Origin: Euryarchaeota archaeon UBA549
GTDB lineage: Archaea > Thermoplasmatota > Poseidoniia > Poseidoniales > Poseidoniaceae
DNA: 9,699 bases
Direction of reading: 5' to 3'
Assembly (NCBI GenBank): GCA_002495645.1
Contig: DAGF01000085.1
Span: 1 to 9,699, forward strand
In this document: positions 1 to 7,058 of the stretch, one piece after another
Layout: each line of letters begins with the position of its first letter
Numbering within the stretch: the stretch's first letter is position 1
Program-made: the position numbers and the translations under genes
The notes under the pieces: model-generated
What the model was told of the DNA's origin: nothing
Database searches by the model: none
What the model saw: the letters and a program-made list of their open reading frames with translations, nothing else

Positions 1-408
1 GGCGATACCGGCACCAACGGGCACGTGTATTGGACACATTACCACGCAGGAAACTGGGCAACCGACCACAGCAATATCTGGAAGGACACCGTTTGGGTGG
101 ACGGCGTCCCAGCACCAGAGGTGGGTTTCCCCGCCATCAAGGAATTTGCTGAAACCGTCACGTTGGGCTACTTCCTTCCATCGGGGCCAACATGGATTGA
201 AGACCCAAAGGAAACACTCGGCTACGATATGGCTGATTGCTGGGCTTCGTGTATGATTCCATTCGACTGGGGACTTCAATACGACCCACGCGGCTATATT
301 TTCATCTCAGAAATGGTCTCAGGTGTTTACGTGGTGCAGATGGACGAGGACCGCGATGCAAGGTACCTCTATCCACCCACCTACACGGCGATTGAAGACG
401 ACGAGTAA
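1..408 (+). CDS. LVIVD-repeat (choice-of-anchor B-like) surface protein, C-terminal part
   Basis: The reading frame is open from the first base of the window, so only the last 135 residues are seen; the GTG at 25 is an internal Val codon rather than a start. The text reads like a beta-propeller of LVIVD-type repeats: an aromatic, His-rich strand (VYWTHYHAGNW), then ETVTLGYFLPSG, then the closing blade RGYIFISEMVSGVYVVQM, which matches the usual 'G-x-I-Y-V-S-D-x-x-S-G-L-Y-I' pattern. The end is acidic (IEDDE). Proteins of this family are normally exported and bind or display at the cell surface; their ligands are mostly unknown. Two Cys residues (ADCWASC) could form a disulfide, which fits export. 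It converges on the M28 peptidase gene with a 17-nt gap. Family call is by pattern only; the signal peptide and anchor cannot be checked here. Confidence 0.6.
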   Translation, partial: GDTGTNGHVYWTHYHAGNWATDHSNIWKDTVWVDGVPAPEVGFPAIKEFAETVTLGYFLPSGPTWIEDPKETLGYDMADCWASCMIPFDWGLQYDPRGYIFISEMVSGVYVVQMDEDRDARYLYPPTYTAIEDDE

Positions 409-425
409 GCCGTTGGCACTCAACA

Positions 426-2021
426 TCAAAGCTCGTTGGGCACCGGCGTTTGGTCCATGTGCAAGAAGGCGTAAACAGCCCACCATGTCACGATGTCCCA
501 CGAGTGCACCAGGTTGTTGATACCGGTGGAGTTGTCGGTATCCATGTATTCAATCATGGTCTCCATCGTATCGCATTCGCGGTGATAACACGGGTATCCG
601 TCAACCAACCCGTTCCAACCCAGCGTTGCAACGCCGATGTCTTGGAAGGAAGCGTGGTCGCTTCGGGCGGTTGGCGATTCGTAAATAGCCACCGTATCTT
701 CGTAGATATCGCCCCATAACGGACTTTCACCACTCTCAAGCCATGCTTCTCTTCCTCGCTCCATTTCATACCCGAGGTCAAGGGCATCCGCACCAATCCA
801 CTCTGCGAGATAGAACATACCCGTTTGGTCCACAGCTTCTTGCGTTCCGTCAGGGCCCAAGTAAACCGAAAGGGCATAATCGCCAGGATAGTTCACGCCG
901 GCCATGTCCAAGTTCAGGTAGTTGCTCACGGTCACGCCGTCGGGGAGGTCATTGGCAAAGGAGCGAGAACCCCACAATCCTTCTTCTTCCGAAGACCACA
1001 AACAGAACACCATCGTACGTCGTGCATCGAATTCTGCGAGCACACTGGCCGTGGTGAGTACCATGCTCGACCCCGCAGCGTTGTCGTACGCTCCGTGTCG
1101 AGTTCCATAGCCGGGAACACCTGCTTCAGCGCCCGGCGTATAGGCTACGGGCGGAGCGATGTCAAAGTGCGCACCAAAAATCAACCACTCATCAGGGTAG
1201 ACAGAACCGTCCTTGTAGCCGCAAATATTGACCGCCCATGCCGTGTTCCATTGAAACCGATGGACCTCAACTCGGTCCAAACCGTATCCTTGCATAACGC
1301 CTTCAAAGTAGGTGATGGCATGCTCGTACGAGGGGTTGGCATTCCCAATCCATCGGTCAAGGTAGCCGACAGCACCATCGGGTCCACAGGTAGCGCAGGG
1401 CGTATCATCAGCGATGAAATCGACCCATTCGTACACATCTCGTCCGTTGACCCATCCATCGCTGGCGCCCACACCGTCGGCATCAGTCAAATCAGCACGT
1501 GACGGTCGAACCGTTTCCATGACGATGGGGATCGCTGCCTCGCCACTGGTGTTTCCGGGAACCAACCATGGCCATTCTCCCCCGAGGTCTTCGTTGGGTA
1601 CAGCTTGGACAGCGGAACCGTTTGACGGGTTTGCCAACCATGTCTTCCATGAGATATCTGCCGGACGAACGGGCCAGTCCGTTCGCCCAATCTCGTCGAT
1701 GAAGAACACGATCATATCGTTTCGGGGCGGGAAGAGGATGTTCATCGTGATACGTTCACTCGTTTGTAAATCGAGAACGGTTCCGTTTTGCGCTCGCATG
1801 GATCCAGGGTCTTGGATGAAGTAGGGGATGTAAACAGCCACGTCGTCGTTCGCGGAGAGCGTGATTTGCTGCCACATACCGCCCTGAAGAGCACCACTGC
1901 CCTCGATGGTGAGTGCACTGGCGTCAAGAACACGTTCATCGGCTTCGCCAAAACAACCCGCCAAAGGGGCGAGGAACATGATGAACATCAACATGAACGC
2001 TTTCACTCGCCGTTGAGCCAT
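426..2021 (-). CDS. Exported M28-family zinc metallopeptidase, lipoprotein
   Basis: Predicted exported aminopeptidase or carboxypeptidase of the M28 family, which removes residues from peptides using two zinc ions. Numbered from the longest start (ATG at 2039), the metal ligands are all visible: H291 (FGAHFD), D319 (AYDNAAG), E352 with catalytic E351 (SSEEEGLWGS), D378 (NLDMAG) and H462 (SDHASF). The start at 2021 is preferred because it gives MAQRRVKAF, a short basic region, followed by a hydrophobic core and the lipobox LAGC (C29); the ATG at 2039 would add an acidic MGDRTA. About 200 residues between the lipobox and the catalytic fold (about 30-235) match no domain I recognise and hold a CATC pair (C215, C218). 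Further Cys residues near the end (C484, C489) suggest disulfides outside the cell. It is transcribed divergently from DDAH. The likely role is scavenging of peptides from the environment; the true substrate cannot be read from sequence. Confidence 0.9.
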   Translation of the reverse strand: MAQRRVKAFMLMFIMFLAPLAGCFGEADERVLDASALTIEGSGALQGGMWQQITLSANDDVAVYIPYFIQDPGSMRAQNGTVLDLQTSERITMNILFPPRNDMIVFFIDEIGRTDWPVRPADISWKTWLANPSNGSAVQAVPNEDLGGEWPWLVPGNTSGEAAIPIVMETVRPSRADLTDADGVGASDGWVNGRDVYEWVDFIADDTPCATCGPDGAVGYLDRWIGNANPSYEHAITYFEGVMQGYGLDRVEVHRFQWNTAWAVNICGYKDGSVYPDEWLIFGAHFDIAPPVAYTPGAEAGVPGYGTRHGAYDNAAGSSMVLTTASVLAEFDARRTMVFCLWSSEEEGLWGSRSFANDLPDGVTVSNYLNLDMAGVNYPGDYALSVYLGPDGTQEAVDQTGMFYLAEWIGADALDLGYEMERGREAWLESGESPLWGDIYEDTVAIYESPTARSDHASFQDIGVATLGWNGLVDGYPCYHRECDTMETMIEYMDTDNSTGINNLVHSWDIVTWWAVYAFLHMDQTPVPNEL

Positions 2022-2088
2022 GGCTGTGCGATCCCCCATCCCTTGTTCAACTCAACGGTTTCAACGATTCACTGCGCATCACACGACT

Positions 2089-2100
2089 GAATCATGATTC
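2089..2100. repeat. Perfect 12-bp palindrome in divergent promoter region
   Basis: GAATCATGATTC reads the same on both strands. It lies in the 150-nt non-coding region between the divergent M28 peptidase and DDAH genes, about 70-90 nt ahead of each start. If the TATA-like box at 2117-2122 serves the minus-strand gene, the palindrome would sit at its transcription start, a usual place for a repressor site. The palindrome is seen; the operator role is inferred. Confidence 0.4.
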
Positions 2101-2116
2101 GGTGGAAAACAAATCA

Positions 2117-2122
2117 CATAAA
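2117..2122 (-). promoter_or_regulatory. Possible TATA box for the M28 peptidase
   Basis: On the minus strand this reads TTTATG. It is the most TATA-like stretch ahead of the peptidase and would give a transcript start near 2093, leaving a 5' leader of roughly 70 nt. On the plus strand the same bases read CATAAA and could instead serve the DDAH gene. Weak call. Confidence 0.2.
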
Positions 2123-2142
2123 CGACGGACTGCGAACCATTC

Positions 2143-2159
2143 TTTCCGAAGAGCGGAAA
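2143..2159. repeat. Inverted repeat upstream of DDAH
   Basis: TTTCCG and CGGAAA are separated by AAGAG: a 6-bp stem with a 5-nt loop, 33 nt before the outer DDAH start. It could be a regulator site or a small hairpin in a leader. A 6-bp repeat in a region of this size can also arise by chance. Confidence 0.25.
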
Positions 2160-2185
2160 TTGACTACCGAAAAAAGGCGAAGGGG

Positions 2186-2190
2186 TTAAA
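2186..2190 (+). promoter_or_regulatory. Possible TATA-like box for DDAH
   Basis: TTAAA, within GGTTAAAGG, is centred 26 nt before the second in-frame ATG (2214) of the DDAH gene. That is the spacing expected of an archaeal TATA box for a leaderless mRNA starting at Met-8. If used, the outer ATG at 2193 would not be in the transcript. Confidence 0.3.
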
Positions 2191-2192
2191 GG

Positions 2193-3023
2193 ATGTCCGC
2201 CCGCGGGACAATCATGGCCACCGTGCGGTTGGACCAGAAGAAGCGGGCATTGGTTCGCAGTATTCCTTCTTCATACACCAAAGCACTGGCCCGATTTTTT
2301 GGGGCGGGTCCAACCGATGTTGAACTCGCTCGCCGCCAACAGCAGCACTACGTGGACACATTGGAAGCCAACGGCGTCCGTGTCCACCGCTTGGACGCCG
2401 ATGAAAACCATCCCGATTGCATGTTTGTGGAAGACCAAGCCGTGGTCGTTGACGGCCACATGCTTCTCCCTGTTCCGGGCCACCCCTCTAGAGTTGCCGA
2501 GCAACCACCCATTGCAGAGTTCCTGATGGAGGCACTTGAGGGCGTCCAAACATGCACCATGGGCGGCGAAGCCCGCATGGATGGGGGCGATGTTATCCGA
2601 GTGGGCGACCTGTTCTTTGTTGGACGTTCTTCCCGAACGAATGACTTGGGTATCGCCAGTCTTCGAAGTCTTTTGGACTTCTTTGGTCATGAACTACGCA
2701 TCATCGACATCCCTGAACACGCTCTTCATTTGACCAGCATTTCGTCCACGCCCACTGACACGATGATTTTGGTTCCCGAAGGCTACCTCAAACCCGAAGA
2801 TTTTGGCACGCTTCCTAAAGGATGTGAATTGGTCTGGATTCCCGGCGAGGAAGCCTATGGCTGCAACACCATCGGCTTGCCCAACGGCAAAGTGATGATC
2901 GCCGAAGGCTACCCCTCGGTCAAGGCAGCGCTCGAAGAACGAGGCTTGGAAACCATTGAAATTGATATGAGTGAAATTCGAGCGGCGGATGGGTCGCTGA
3001 CCTGTTGCTCGATTTTCTATTGA
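2193..3023 (+). CDS. ddaH: Dimethylargininase (NG,NG-dimethylarginine dimethylaminohydrolase, DDAH)
   Basis: Hydrolyses methylated arginine to citrulline and methylamine or dimethylamine; cytosolic, guanidine-modifying superfamily (pentein fold). The 276-residue length fits the family. The residues that bind substrate and do catalysis in human DDAH1 can all be placed by pattern: D75, E80 and D81 in PDCMFVED, R100 in GHPSR, R148 in VGRSSRTN, H179 in LHLTS, and the nucleophile C271 in SLTCCSIFY. The MDGGDVIRVG block (129-138) is also typical. The TCCS end with two adjacent Cys is like the animal enzyme. Two starts are possible: ATG 2193 (used here) or ATG 2214, which has a TATA-like box at the right distance and removes seven residues that the family does not need. 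The 3' end overlaps the opposing unknown gene by 7 nt. Arginine deiminase is a related family, but the residue set favours DDAH. Confidence 0.9.
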   Translation: MSARGTIMATVRLDQKKRALVRSIPSSYTKALARFFGAGPTDVELARRQQQHYVDTLEANGVRVHRLDADENHPDCMFVEDQAVVVDGHMLLPVPGHPSRVAEQPPIAEFLMEALEGVQTCTMGGEARMDGGDVIRVGDLFFVGRSSRTNDLGIASLRSLLDFFGHELRIIDIPEHALHLTSISSTPTDTMILVPEGYLKPEDFGTLPKGCELVWIPGEEAYGCNTIGLPNGKVMIAEGYPSVKAALEERGLETIEIDMSEIRAADGSLTCCSIFY

Positions 3024-3400
3024 GACCCAGAAACGACCGCCACCCAATGGGAGAGGGCGGTGATGAACGATTGGTCGGGTTGGCCTTTCCAAACATGGTC
3101 AGCAAAGGCCCCTGTCATGGCATTATCAGCAAGCGTCAAATGAGCCTCTTCAGGGTAGAGTTGCAATGTCTTGGTGTGGTCGTGGTAGAGGCCCACCTCC
3201 ATCACCAACCACGCTTCTTCACGTTGGGCGTAGGAGGAGAAAACCTTTGATTTCAAAAATGAGGCAAAATCCTCAATCGACAGAAAGGAACACAACATCG
3301 ACAAGGTCTGCTCCAGCGCTAAATCCTCTGGAGTGAGGTCCGGCCGGGGGGCAATTTCGCCCTTTTTCACGAGCGTTATCAGGGGTTGCCGGTCGGCCAT
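3017..3400 (-). CDS. Small protein of unknown function, divergent from katG
   Basis: I do not recognise the family. The 127-residue product has no membrane segment and no signal peptide. It starts with a basic stretch (residues 1-20), then looks mostly helical (about 24-70), with a His-rich piece (YHDHTKT, 72-78) and an aromatic end (HWVAVV). No Cys pairs or known metal motif are seen. The gene is supported by a strong ribosome binding site AGGAGGA 3 nt before the ATG, by protein-like composition over the whole length, and by exact packing: its stop lies 7 nt inside the DDAH 3' end and its start is about 90 nt from katG. It shares its promoter region with katG, so a link to peroxide stress is possible, but only by position. 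Confidence 0.6.
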   Translation of the reverse strand: MADRQPLITLVKKGEIAPRPDLTPEDLALEQTLSMLCSFLSIEDFASFLKSKVFSSYAQREEAWLVMEVGLYHDHTKTLQLYPEEAHLTLADNAMTGAFADHVWKGQPDQSFITALSHWVAVVSGSQ

Positions 3401-3403
3401 ATT

Positions 3404-3410
3404 TCCTCCT
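3404..3410 (-). promoter_or_regulatory. Strong ribosome binding site of the small unknown gene
   Basis: The minus strand reads AGGAGGA followed by AAT and the ATG at 3400. This close match to the anti-Shine-Dalgarno sequence fixes the start. It contrasts with katG, which shows no such site. Confidence 0.6.
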
Positions 3411-3418
3411 CGGCTTGG

Positions 3419-3424
3419 ATAAAT
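3419..3424 (+). promoter_or_regulatory. TATA-like box for the outer katG start
   Basis: ATAAAT is centred about 25 nt before the outer in-frame ATG at 3446. It could drive a leaderless transcript coding for a katG product with 14 extra residues. On the opposite strand the same bases read ATTTAT and may belong to the promoter of the divergent small gene, so the assignment is ambiguous. Confidence 0.3.
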
Positions 3425-3458
3425 TGAAACTTTACTCTAGGAAAAATGAAAATCAAAG

Positions 3459-3464
3459 TTATAT
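3459..3464 (+). promoter_or_regulatory. TATA box for katG (inner start)
   Basis: TTATAT is centred 26-27 nt before the ATG at 3488, the standard spacing for an archaeal TATA box and a leaderless mRNA. No ribosome binding site precedes this ATG. One arm of a spaced inverted repeat (AACTTT at 3428-3433, AAAGTT at 3455-3460) touches the box and could be a regulator site; this is weak. Confidence 0.45.
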
Positions 3465-3487
3465 GGGGCTTCCTTACCTTCCTCACC

Positions 3488-5626
3488 ATGCAGAATCACG
3501 GCAGCGAAGGAAAGTGCCCCGTCATGCACGGTGGAATGACATCATCGACCTCAGACAAGCGCTCAAATCAAGACTGGTGGCCTGGAAACCTCAACCTCAA
3601 CATCCTTCACCAGCACGACCGAAAATCCAACCCCATGGATCCAAATTTCAGTTATACTGAAGCCTTCAAATCGCTTGATTATGAGGCCCTGAAGAAGGAC
3701 CTTCACGCCTTGATGACCGATAGTCAAGATTGGTGGCCTGCAGACTATGGACACTACGGTCCGTTCTTCATCCGCATGACTTGGCACGCCGCGGGCACCT
3801 ACCGAATCGGCGACGGCCGAGGCGGTGCAGGTACCGGCGCACAGCGCTTCGCCCCACTCAACAGCTGGCCCGACAACGGCAACCTCGACAAAGCCCGCCG
3901 CCTTCTTTGGCCGGTCAAGCAGAAGTATGGCAACAAAATCAGCTGGGCTGATTTGCTGGTGTTGACCGGTATCGTTGCCATTGAGTCTATGGGCGGCCCC
4001 GTGTTTGGTTTCGGTGGTGGCCGACCAGACATTTGGCACCCAGAAGACGACATCTATTGGGGTGCTGAAGACGAATGGCTTGGCGACAACCGCTACGGCG
4101 ACACGCGCCAAGACCTTGAAAATCCGCTCGCAGCCGTTCAAATGGGTCTCATCTATGTGAATCCACAAGGACCAAACGACAACCCCGACCCACTTCTCAG
4201 TGCTTTGGACATCAGAGAAACCTTTGCTCGCATGGCCATGAACGACGAAGAAACGGTCGCCTTGACTGCAGGTGGTCACACCTTCGGAAAGGCACACGGT
4301 GCAGGCGATGCTGACTTGGTTGGCGCTGAACCCGAAGGCGCTTCCATTGAAGAGCAAGGCTTTGGTTGGACCAACGCTCATGGCTCTGGCAAAGGCCGAG
4401 ACACCATCACCAGCGGGATTGAGGGTGCGTGGACAGCCAATCCCACCCAGTGGGACAACGGTTACTTTGACCTGCTGTTCAAGTACGAAGATTCCTGGGT
4501 GTTGACGAAGAGTCCAGCAGGCGCCCACCAGTGGACGCCCGAAAACCCCGATGAAGAAGACCTCGCTCCTGATGCTGAGGACGCTTCCATCAAGGTCCCT
4601 ACCATGATGACGACCGCAGACATGGCCATGATTCGAGATCCTGCATACCGTAAGATCTCAAAGCACTTCCACGAAAACCCCGATGCTTTTGGCGACGCTT
4701 TCGCACGTGCATGGTTCAAACTTCTTCACCGCGACATGGGGCCAAAGGCTCGCTACCTCGGTCCCGATGTTCCTGAAGAGGATTTGATCTGGCAGGACCC
4801 TGTCCCTGCTGGCAGCACCTCCTATGACGTCAGCGCCCTGAAGGACGCCATCAAGAGCAGCGGCCTTTCCATCGCAGAAATGGTCGAAACGGCCTGGGCC
4901 AGCGCATCCACGTTCCGTGGGTCCGACAACCGTGGCGGCGCCAACGGCGCACGTATTCGACTCGCTCCACAAAAGGACTGGGAAGCCAACAAACCTGCAC
5001 AACTCTCCAAGGTGCTTGGCGTGCTTGAACCGCTCGCTGCAGAACACGGCGCCAGCGTGGCCGACACCATCGTGCTCGCCGGATGCGTGGGCATCGAGGC
5101 GGCCAGCGGTGTTGAAGTTCCTTTCTCGCCGGGTCGCGGCGACGCCAGCAATGAGCAGACCGACGCCGACTCCTTCGCTGTACTCGAACCCGTTTCGTGC
5201 GGTTTCCGAAATTACCTCAAGAAGAACTACGCTGTCACGCCCGAAGAAATGATGCTCGATAAGGCGCAATTGCTCGGCTTGACCGCACCCGAAATGACCG
5301 CCCTCGTCGGCGGTTTGCGAGCCCTCGGCGTCAGCTCCGATGACCGTGGCCTTTGGGGCAGCGGAGACTCGCTTGACAACTCGTTCTTCACGACTCTGCT
5401 CGACATGGGTGTGGCCTGGACGCCAACCGGAAGCAATTCCTACCAAGCCAAGGACCGCTCCACCGGCGCTGATGTTCGAACGGCGACCCGGTACGACTTG
5501 GTGTTTGGAAGCAACTCACAACTGCGAGCCATTGCTGAAGTCTATGCTCAAGACGACAACAAGGACAAGTTTGTGGCCGACTTCATCGCAGCATGGAACA
5601 AGGTCATGAACGCTGATCGATTTTGA
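3488..5626 (+). CDS. katG: Catalase-peroxidase KatG
   Basis: Haem enzyme that breaks down hydrogen peroxide and has peroxidase activity. The 712 residues cover both the active N-terminal and the haem-less C-terminal peroxidase domain. Numbered from ATG 3488: distal triad R96, W99, H100 (IRMTWHAAGTYR); Met-Tyr-Trp cross-link residues W99, Y223 (GLIYVNPQGP) and M249 (ARMAMND); proximal H264 (GGHTFGKAHGAG), W315 and D384; the mobile R415 (LHRDMGP). S309 matches the Ser mutated in isoniazid-resistant Mycobacterium KatG. The second domain shows SASTFRGSDNRGGANGARI and TAPEMTALVGGLR. The start is chosen because MQNHGSEGKCPVMHGG resembles the usual bacterial KatG N-terminus and a TATA box lies 26-27 nt upstream. 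The ATG at 3446 would add a hydrophobic 14-residue lead. KatG is common in bacteria and patchy in archaea, so past transfer is likely. Confidence 0.97.
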   Translation: MQNHGSEGKCPVMHGGMTSSTSDKRSNQDWWPGNLNLNILHQHDRKSNPMDPNFSYTEAFKSLDYEALKKDLHALMTDSQDWWPADYGHYGPFFIRMTWHAAGTYRIGDGRGGAGTGAQRFAPLNSWPDNGNLDKARRLLWPVKQKYGNKISWADLLVLTGIVAIESMGGPVFGFGGGRPDIWHPEDDIYWGAEDEWLGDNRYGDTRQDLENPLAAVQMGLIYVNPQGPNDNPDPLLSALDIRETFARMAMNDEETVALTAGGHTFGKAHGAGDADLVGAEPEGASIEEQGFGWTNAHGSGKGRDTITSGIEGAWTANPTQWDNGYFDLLFKYEDSWVLTKSPAGAHQWTPENPDEEDLAPDAEDASIKVPTMMTTADMAMIRDPAYRKISKHFHENPDAFGDAFARAWFKLLHRDMGPKARYLGPDVPEEDLIWQDPVPAGSTSYDVSALKDAIKSSGLSIAEMVETAWASASTFRGSDNRGGANGARIRLAPQKDWEANKPAQLSKVLGVLEPLAAEHGASVADTIVLAGCVGIEAASGVEVPFSPGRGDASNEQTDADSFAVLEPVSCGFRNYLKKNYAVTPEEMMLDKAQLLGLTAPEMTALVGGLRALGVSSDDRGLWGSGDSLDNSFFTTLLDMGVAWTPTGSNSYQAKDRSTGADVRTATRYDLVFGSNSQLRAIAEVYAQDDNKDKFVADFIAAWNKVMNADRF

Positions 5627-5654
5627 GCAGCAGTCGCTGATTCAACAACTCCGG

Positions 5655-5670
5655 GCCTACCAAGGTAGGC
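5655..5670. repeat. Inverted repeat at the katG/SDR convergent junction
   Basis: GCCTACC and GGTAGGC are separated by AA: a perfect 7-bp repeat, 28 nt after the katG stop, covering the last codons and stop (5657-5659) of the dehydrogenase gene. It could act as a two-way end signal or RNA-stabilising hairpin, but there is no T run as expected of archaeal terminators, and a 2-nt loop is too tight for a good hairpin without opening the inner pairs. Confidence 0.35.
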
Positions 5671-6331
5671 TGGTGCCAGCGTAGTCCACGAAACGCCCAG
5701 TCATCTCGAGCGTCTGCTCTTCGAGGCGGGCCATGATGCCGCTGACGCTCTCTTCGGCCTGAATCGGCGCGTTGGGCCCACCCATGTCGGTCTCAACCCA
5801 TCCCGGGTGAATCAGCAAGAGGCTGATACCCTGCCCTCGCAACTCGTTTTTCATGGCCGTTGTGAACATATTCAGTGCGGTCTTGGAGGCTCGGTAGGCG
5901 TAGGACCTTCCGCTTGCGCAATCACCGATTGAGCCCATGAGACTGGTGATCATGAGCACCGTCCCTCCACCGTTGGCCAACAAAGGGAGTGCCTGTTGGG
6001 TTACCCGAACCGGGGCGATGGCGTTGACTTCCATCACGTCAGAAACGATGTCGAAATCAATGTCCTCGATGGTTGGCCACCGACCGTCCGCTACACCGGC
6101 GTTGTTGACCAAGAGGTCGAGTGACGGACCAACTGCCTCCATTACAGCCACCACCTCATCGGTATTTCGGACATCCATTTGATGCAGCACAAGACCGGGG
6201 TCGTCAATGTCGGCCAAACCACCTTTCCCAGAACGGTAGGTGGCGTGGACTTCGTAGTCTCTGTCAAGGAGTTGGCGAACTGTTTCCAGTCCAATTCCAC
6301 GGTTGGCGCCGGTCACCATCGCTGTTGGCAT
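5657..6331 (-). CDS. Short-chain dehydrogenase/reductase (SDR)
   Basis: NAD(P)-dependent oxidoreductase with a Rossmann fold, 224 residues, the length of small classical SDRs. The cofactor loop is TGANRGIG (7-14), followed by D53 in the MDVRN block and NNAG (76-79). The catalytic set is N103, S130 (ITSLMGS), Y146 and K150 (YRASK). PGWVETDMGG (176-185) is the usual loop after strand six. An R33 shortly after the second strand (TYRSGKGG) hints at NADP preference. This pattern is seen in small SDRs of the C-factor/sniffer type, whose substrates are poorly defined, and the sequence does not give the substrate. It is the last of four minus-strand genes, 37 nt after the seven-helix protein, so read-through is likely. 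No ribosome binding site is clear; CATAGA about 26 nt upstream could be a weak promoter of its own. Confidence 0.9.
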   Translation of the reverse strand: MPTAMVTGANRGIGLETVRQLLDRDYEVHATYRSGKGGLADIDDPGLVLHQMDVRNTDEVVAVMEAVGPSLDLLVNNAGVADGRWPTIEDIDFDIVSDVMEVNAIAPVRVTQQALPLLANGGGTVLMITSLMGSIGDCASGRSYAYRASKTALNMFTTAMKNELRGQGISLLLIHPGWVETDMGGPNAPIQAEESVSGIMARLEEQTLEMTGRFVDYAGTSLPW

Positions 6332-6368
6332 GTTTCACTGACAGTAGCATCAGTCTATGGTTTTCATC

Positions 6369-7025
6369 TCAAAAACCGTAATCATACTCTTTTTGATGCT
6401 CTTCTTCGTTTTCCTTTTGTTTGATGGCGCGCCATTGAATAAATGCGCTCACAAGCATACCGACGAGCCCCAAATAAGCGTCAGGTGCTGAGACGCCGTC
6501 CAAACGACCCACATCCCAACCGACCGCAACGTAGACCGCCAACATCATGCCGAGCGTACCAACCAAACCGGCCATCAGGGCTGGAACCAAGCGACGGAAC
6601 GACATGCTCAGGAAGAAAGCGATGAGGGTGAGTATCCCTGAGAGAAAGGCATCCCCTTCGAAATCAACATTGGCTCCGTCACCCGCTCTGATGAGATTTG
6701 TGATGATGAGAAACACCATGCCGGCGGCAAGAAAGCGCATGGCCATTTGAGCCACGCTGACGGAGATGACGCCCACGGCTGCCGCCGCAATAAATCGGAA
6801 CTGCGCTTCGCTGATGGGTGGGTTTGCTCCAAGGAATTCGTAGAGTTCACCCACCAAACCGAAGCCGACGATGAAGCCGACGATACCCACCGTCATCGGA
6901 ATACGTTTACTCCCTTCAACGAACAACACCAATGAGATCACGAATAACGGGACGGCATAGAGGAGACCTCCAGCGACCACTTGGTCGAGCACACCCGTGC
7001 CAATCTCTGTTGCTCCACTCGCCAT
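6369..7025 (-). CDS. Seven-helix membrane protein of unknown function
   Basis: I do not recognise the family. The protein (218 residues from ATG 7025) has about seven hydrophobic helices, near residues 19-37, 43-64, 76-92, 96-112, 125-142, 145-168 and 182-198. They are rich in Gly and small residues (GIVGFIVGFGLVGELYEF), as in channels or small transporters. The few charged residues inside or near helices (E61 and E64 in GELYEF, R97) may matter. A short charged tail (KQKENEEEHQKEYDYGF) probably faces the cytoplasm. ATG 7025 is preferred over the in-frame GTG at 7034 because GGTGGAG lies 3 nt before the ATG and overlaps the GTG. The gene follows the GIDE-like gene closely, suggesting joint transcription and possibly a common membrane complex. 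Confidence 0.75.
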   Translation of the reverse strand: MASGATEIGTGVLDQVVAGGLLYAVPLFVISLVLFVEGSKRIPMTVGIVGFIVGFGLVGELYEFLGANPPISEAQFRFIAAAAVGVISVSVAQMAMRFLAAGMVFLIITNLIRAGDGANVDFEGDAFLSGILTLIAFFLSMSFRRLVPALMAGLVGTLGMMLAVYVAVGWDVGRLDGVSAPDAYLGLVGMLVSAFIQWRAIKQKENEEEHQKEYDYGF

Positions 7026-7028
7026 ATG

Positions 7029-7035
7029 CTCCACC
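7029..7035 (-). promoter_or_regulatory. Ribosome binding site for the seven-helix protein
   Basis: The minus strand reads GGTGGAG, then CAT, then ATG at 7025. It decides between two in-frame starts, since a GTG start at 7034 would lie within the site itself. Confidence 0.45.
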
Positions 7036-7058
7036 CGTGCTAACGTGCTACGACGTCA

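Noticed and set aside
825..1502. 225-codon plus-strand open frame inside the M28 peptidase
   Set aside because: Antisense to the metal-binding core of the peptidase; no motif or start signal of its own.
2040..2192. tRNA or small RNA gene in the largest non-coding gap
   Set aside because: No cloverleaf or conserved tRNA boxes; only short inverted repeats and possible promoter elements are present.
3446..3487. Secretion signal on KatG as the main product
   Set aside because: The hydrophobic stretch is only about 10 residues and no cleavage site is clear, so the short form is used in the annotation and the long form kept only as a finding.
3563..4528. 321-codon minus-strand open frame inside katG
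   Set aside because: It is antisense to a region of katG with all active-site motifs, has no recognisable domain and no promoter; long antisense frames are common opposite codon-biased genes.
4658..5446. 262-codon minus-strand open frame inside katG
   Set aside because: Antisense shadow of the katG C-terminal domain, with composition unlike a real protein.
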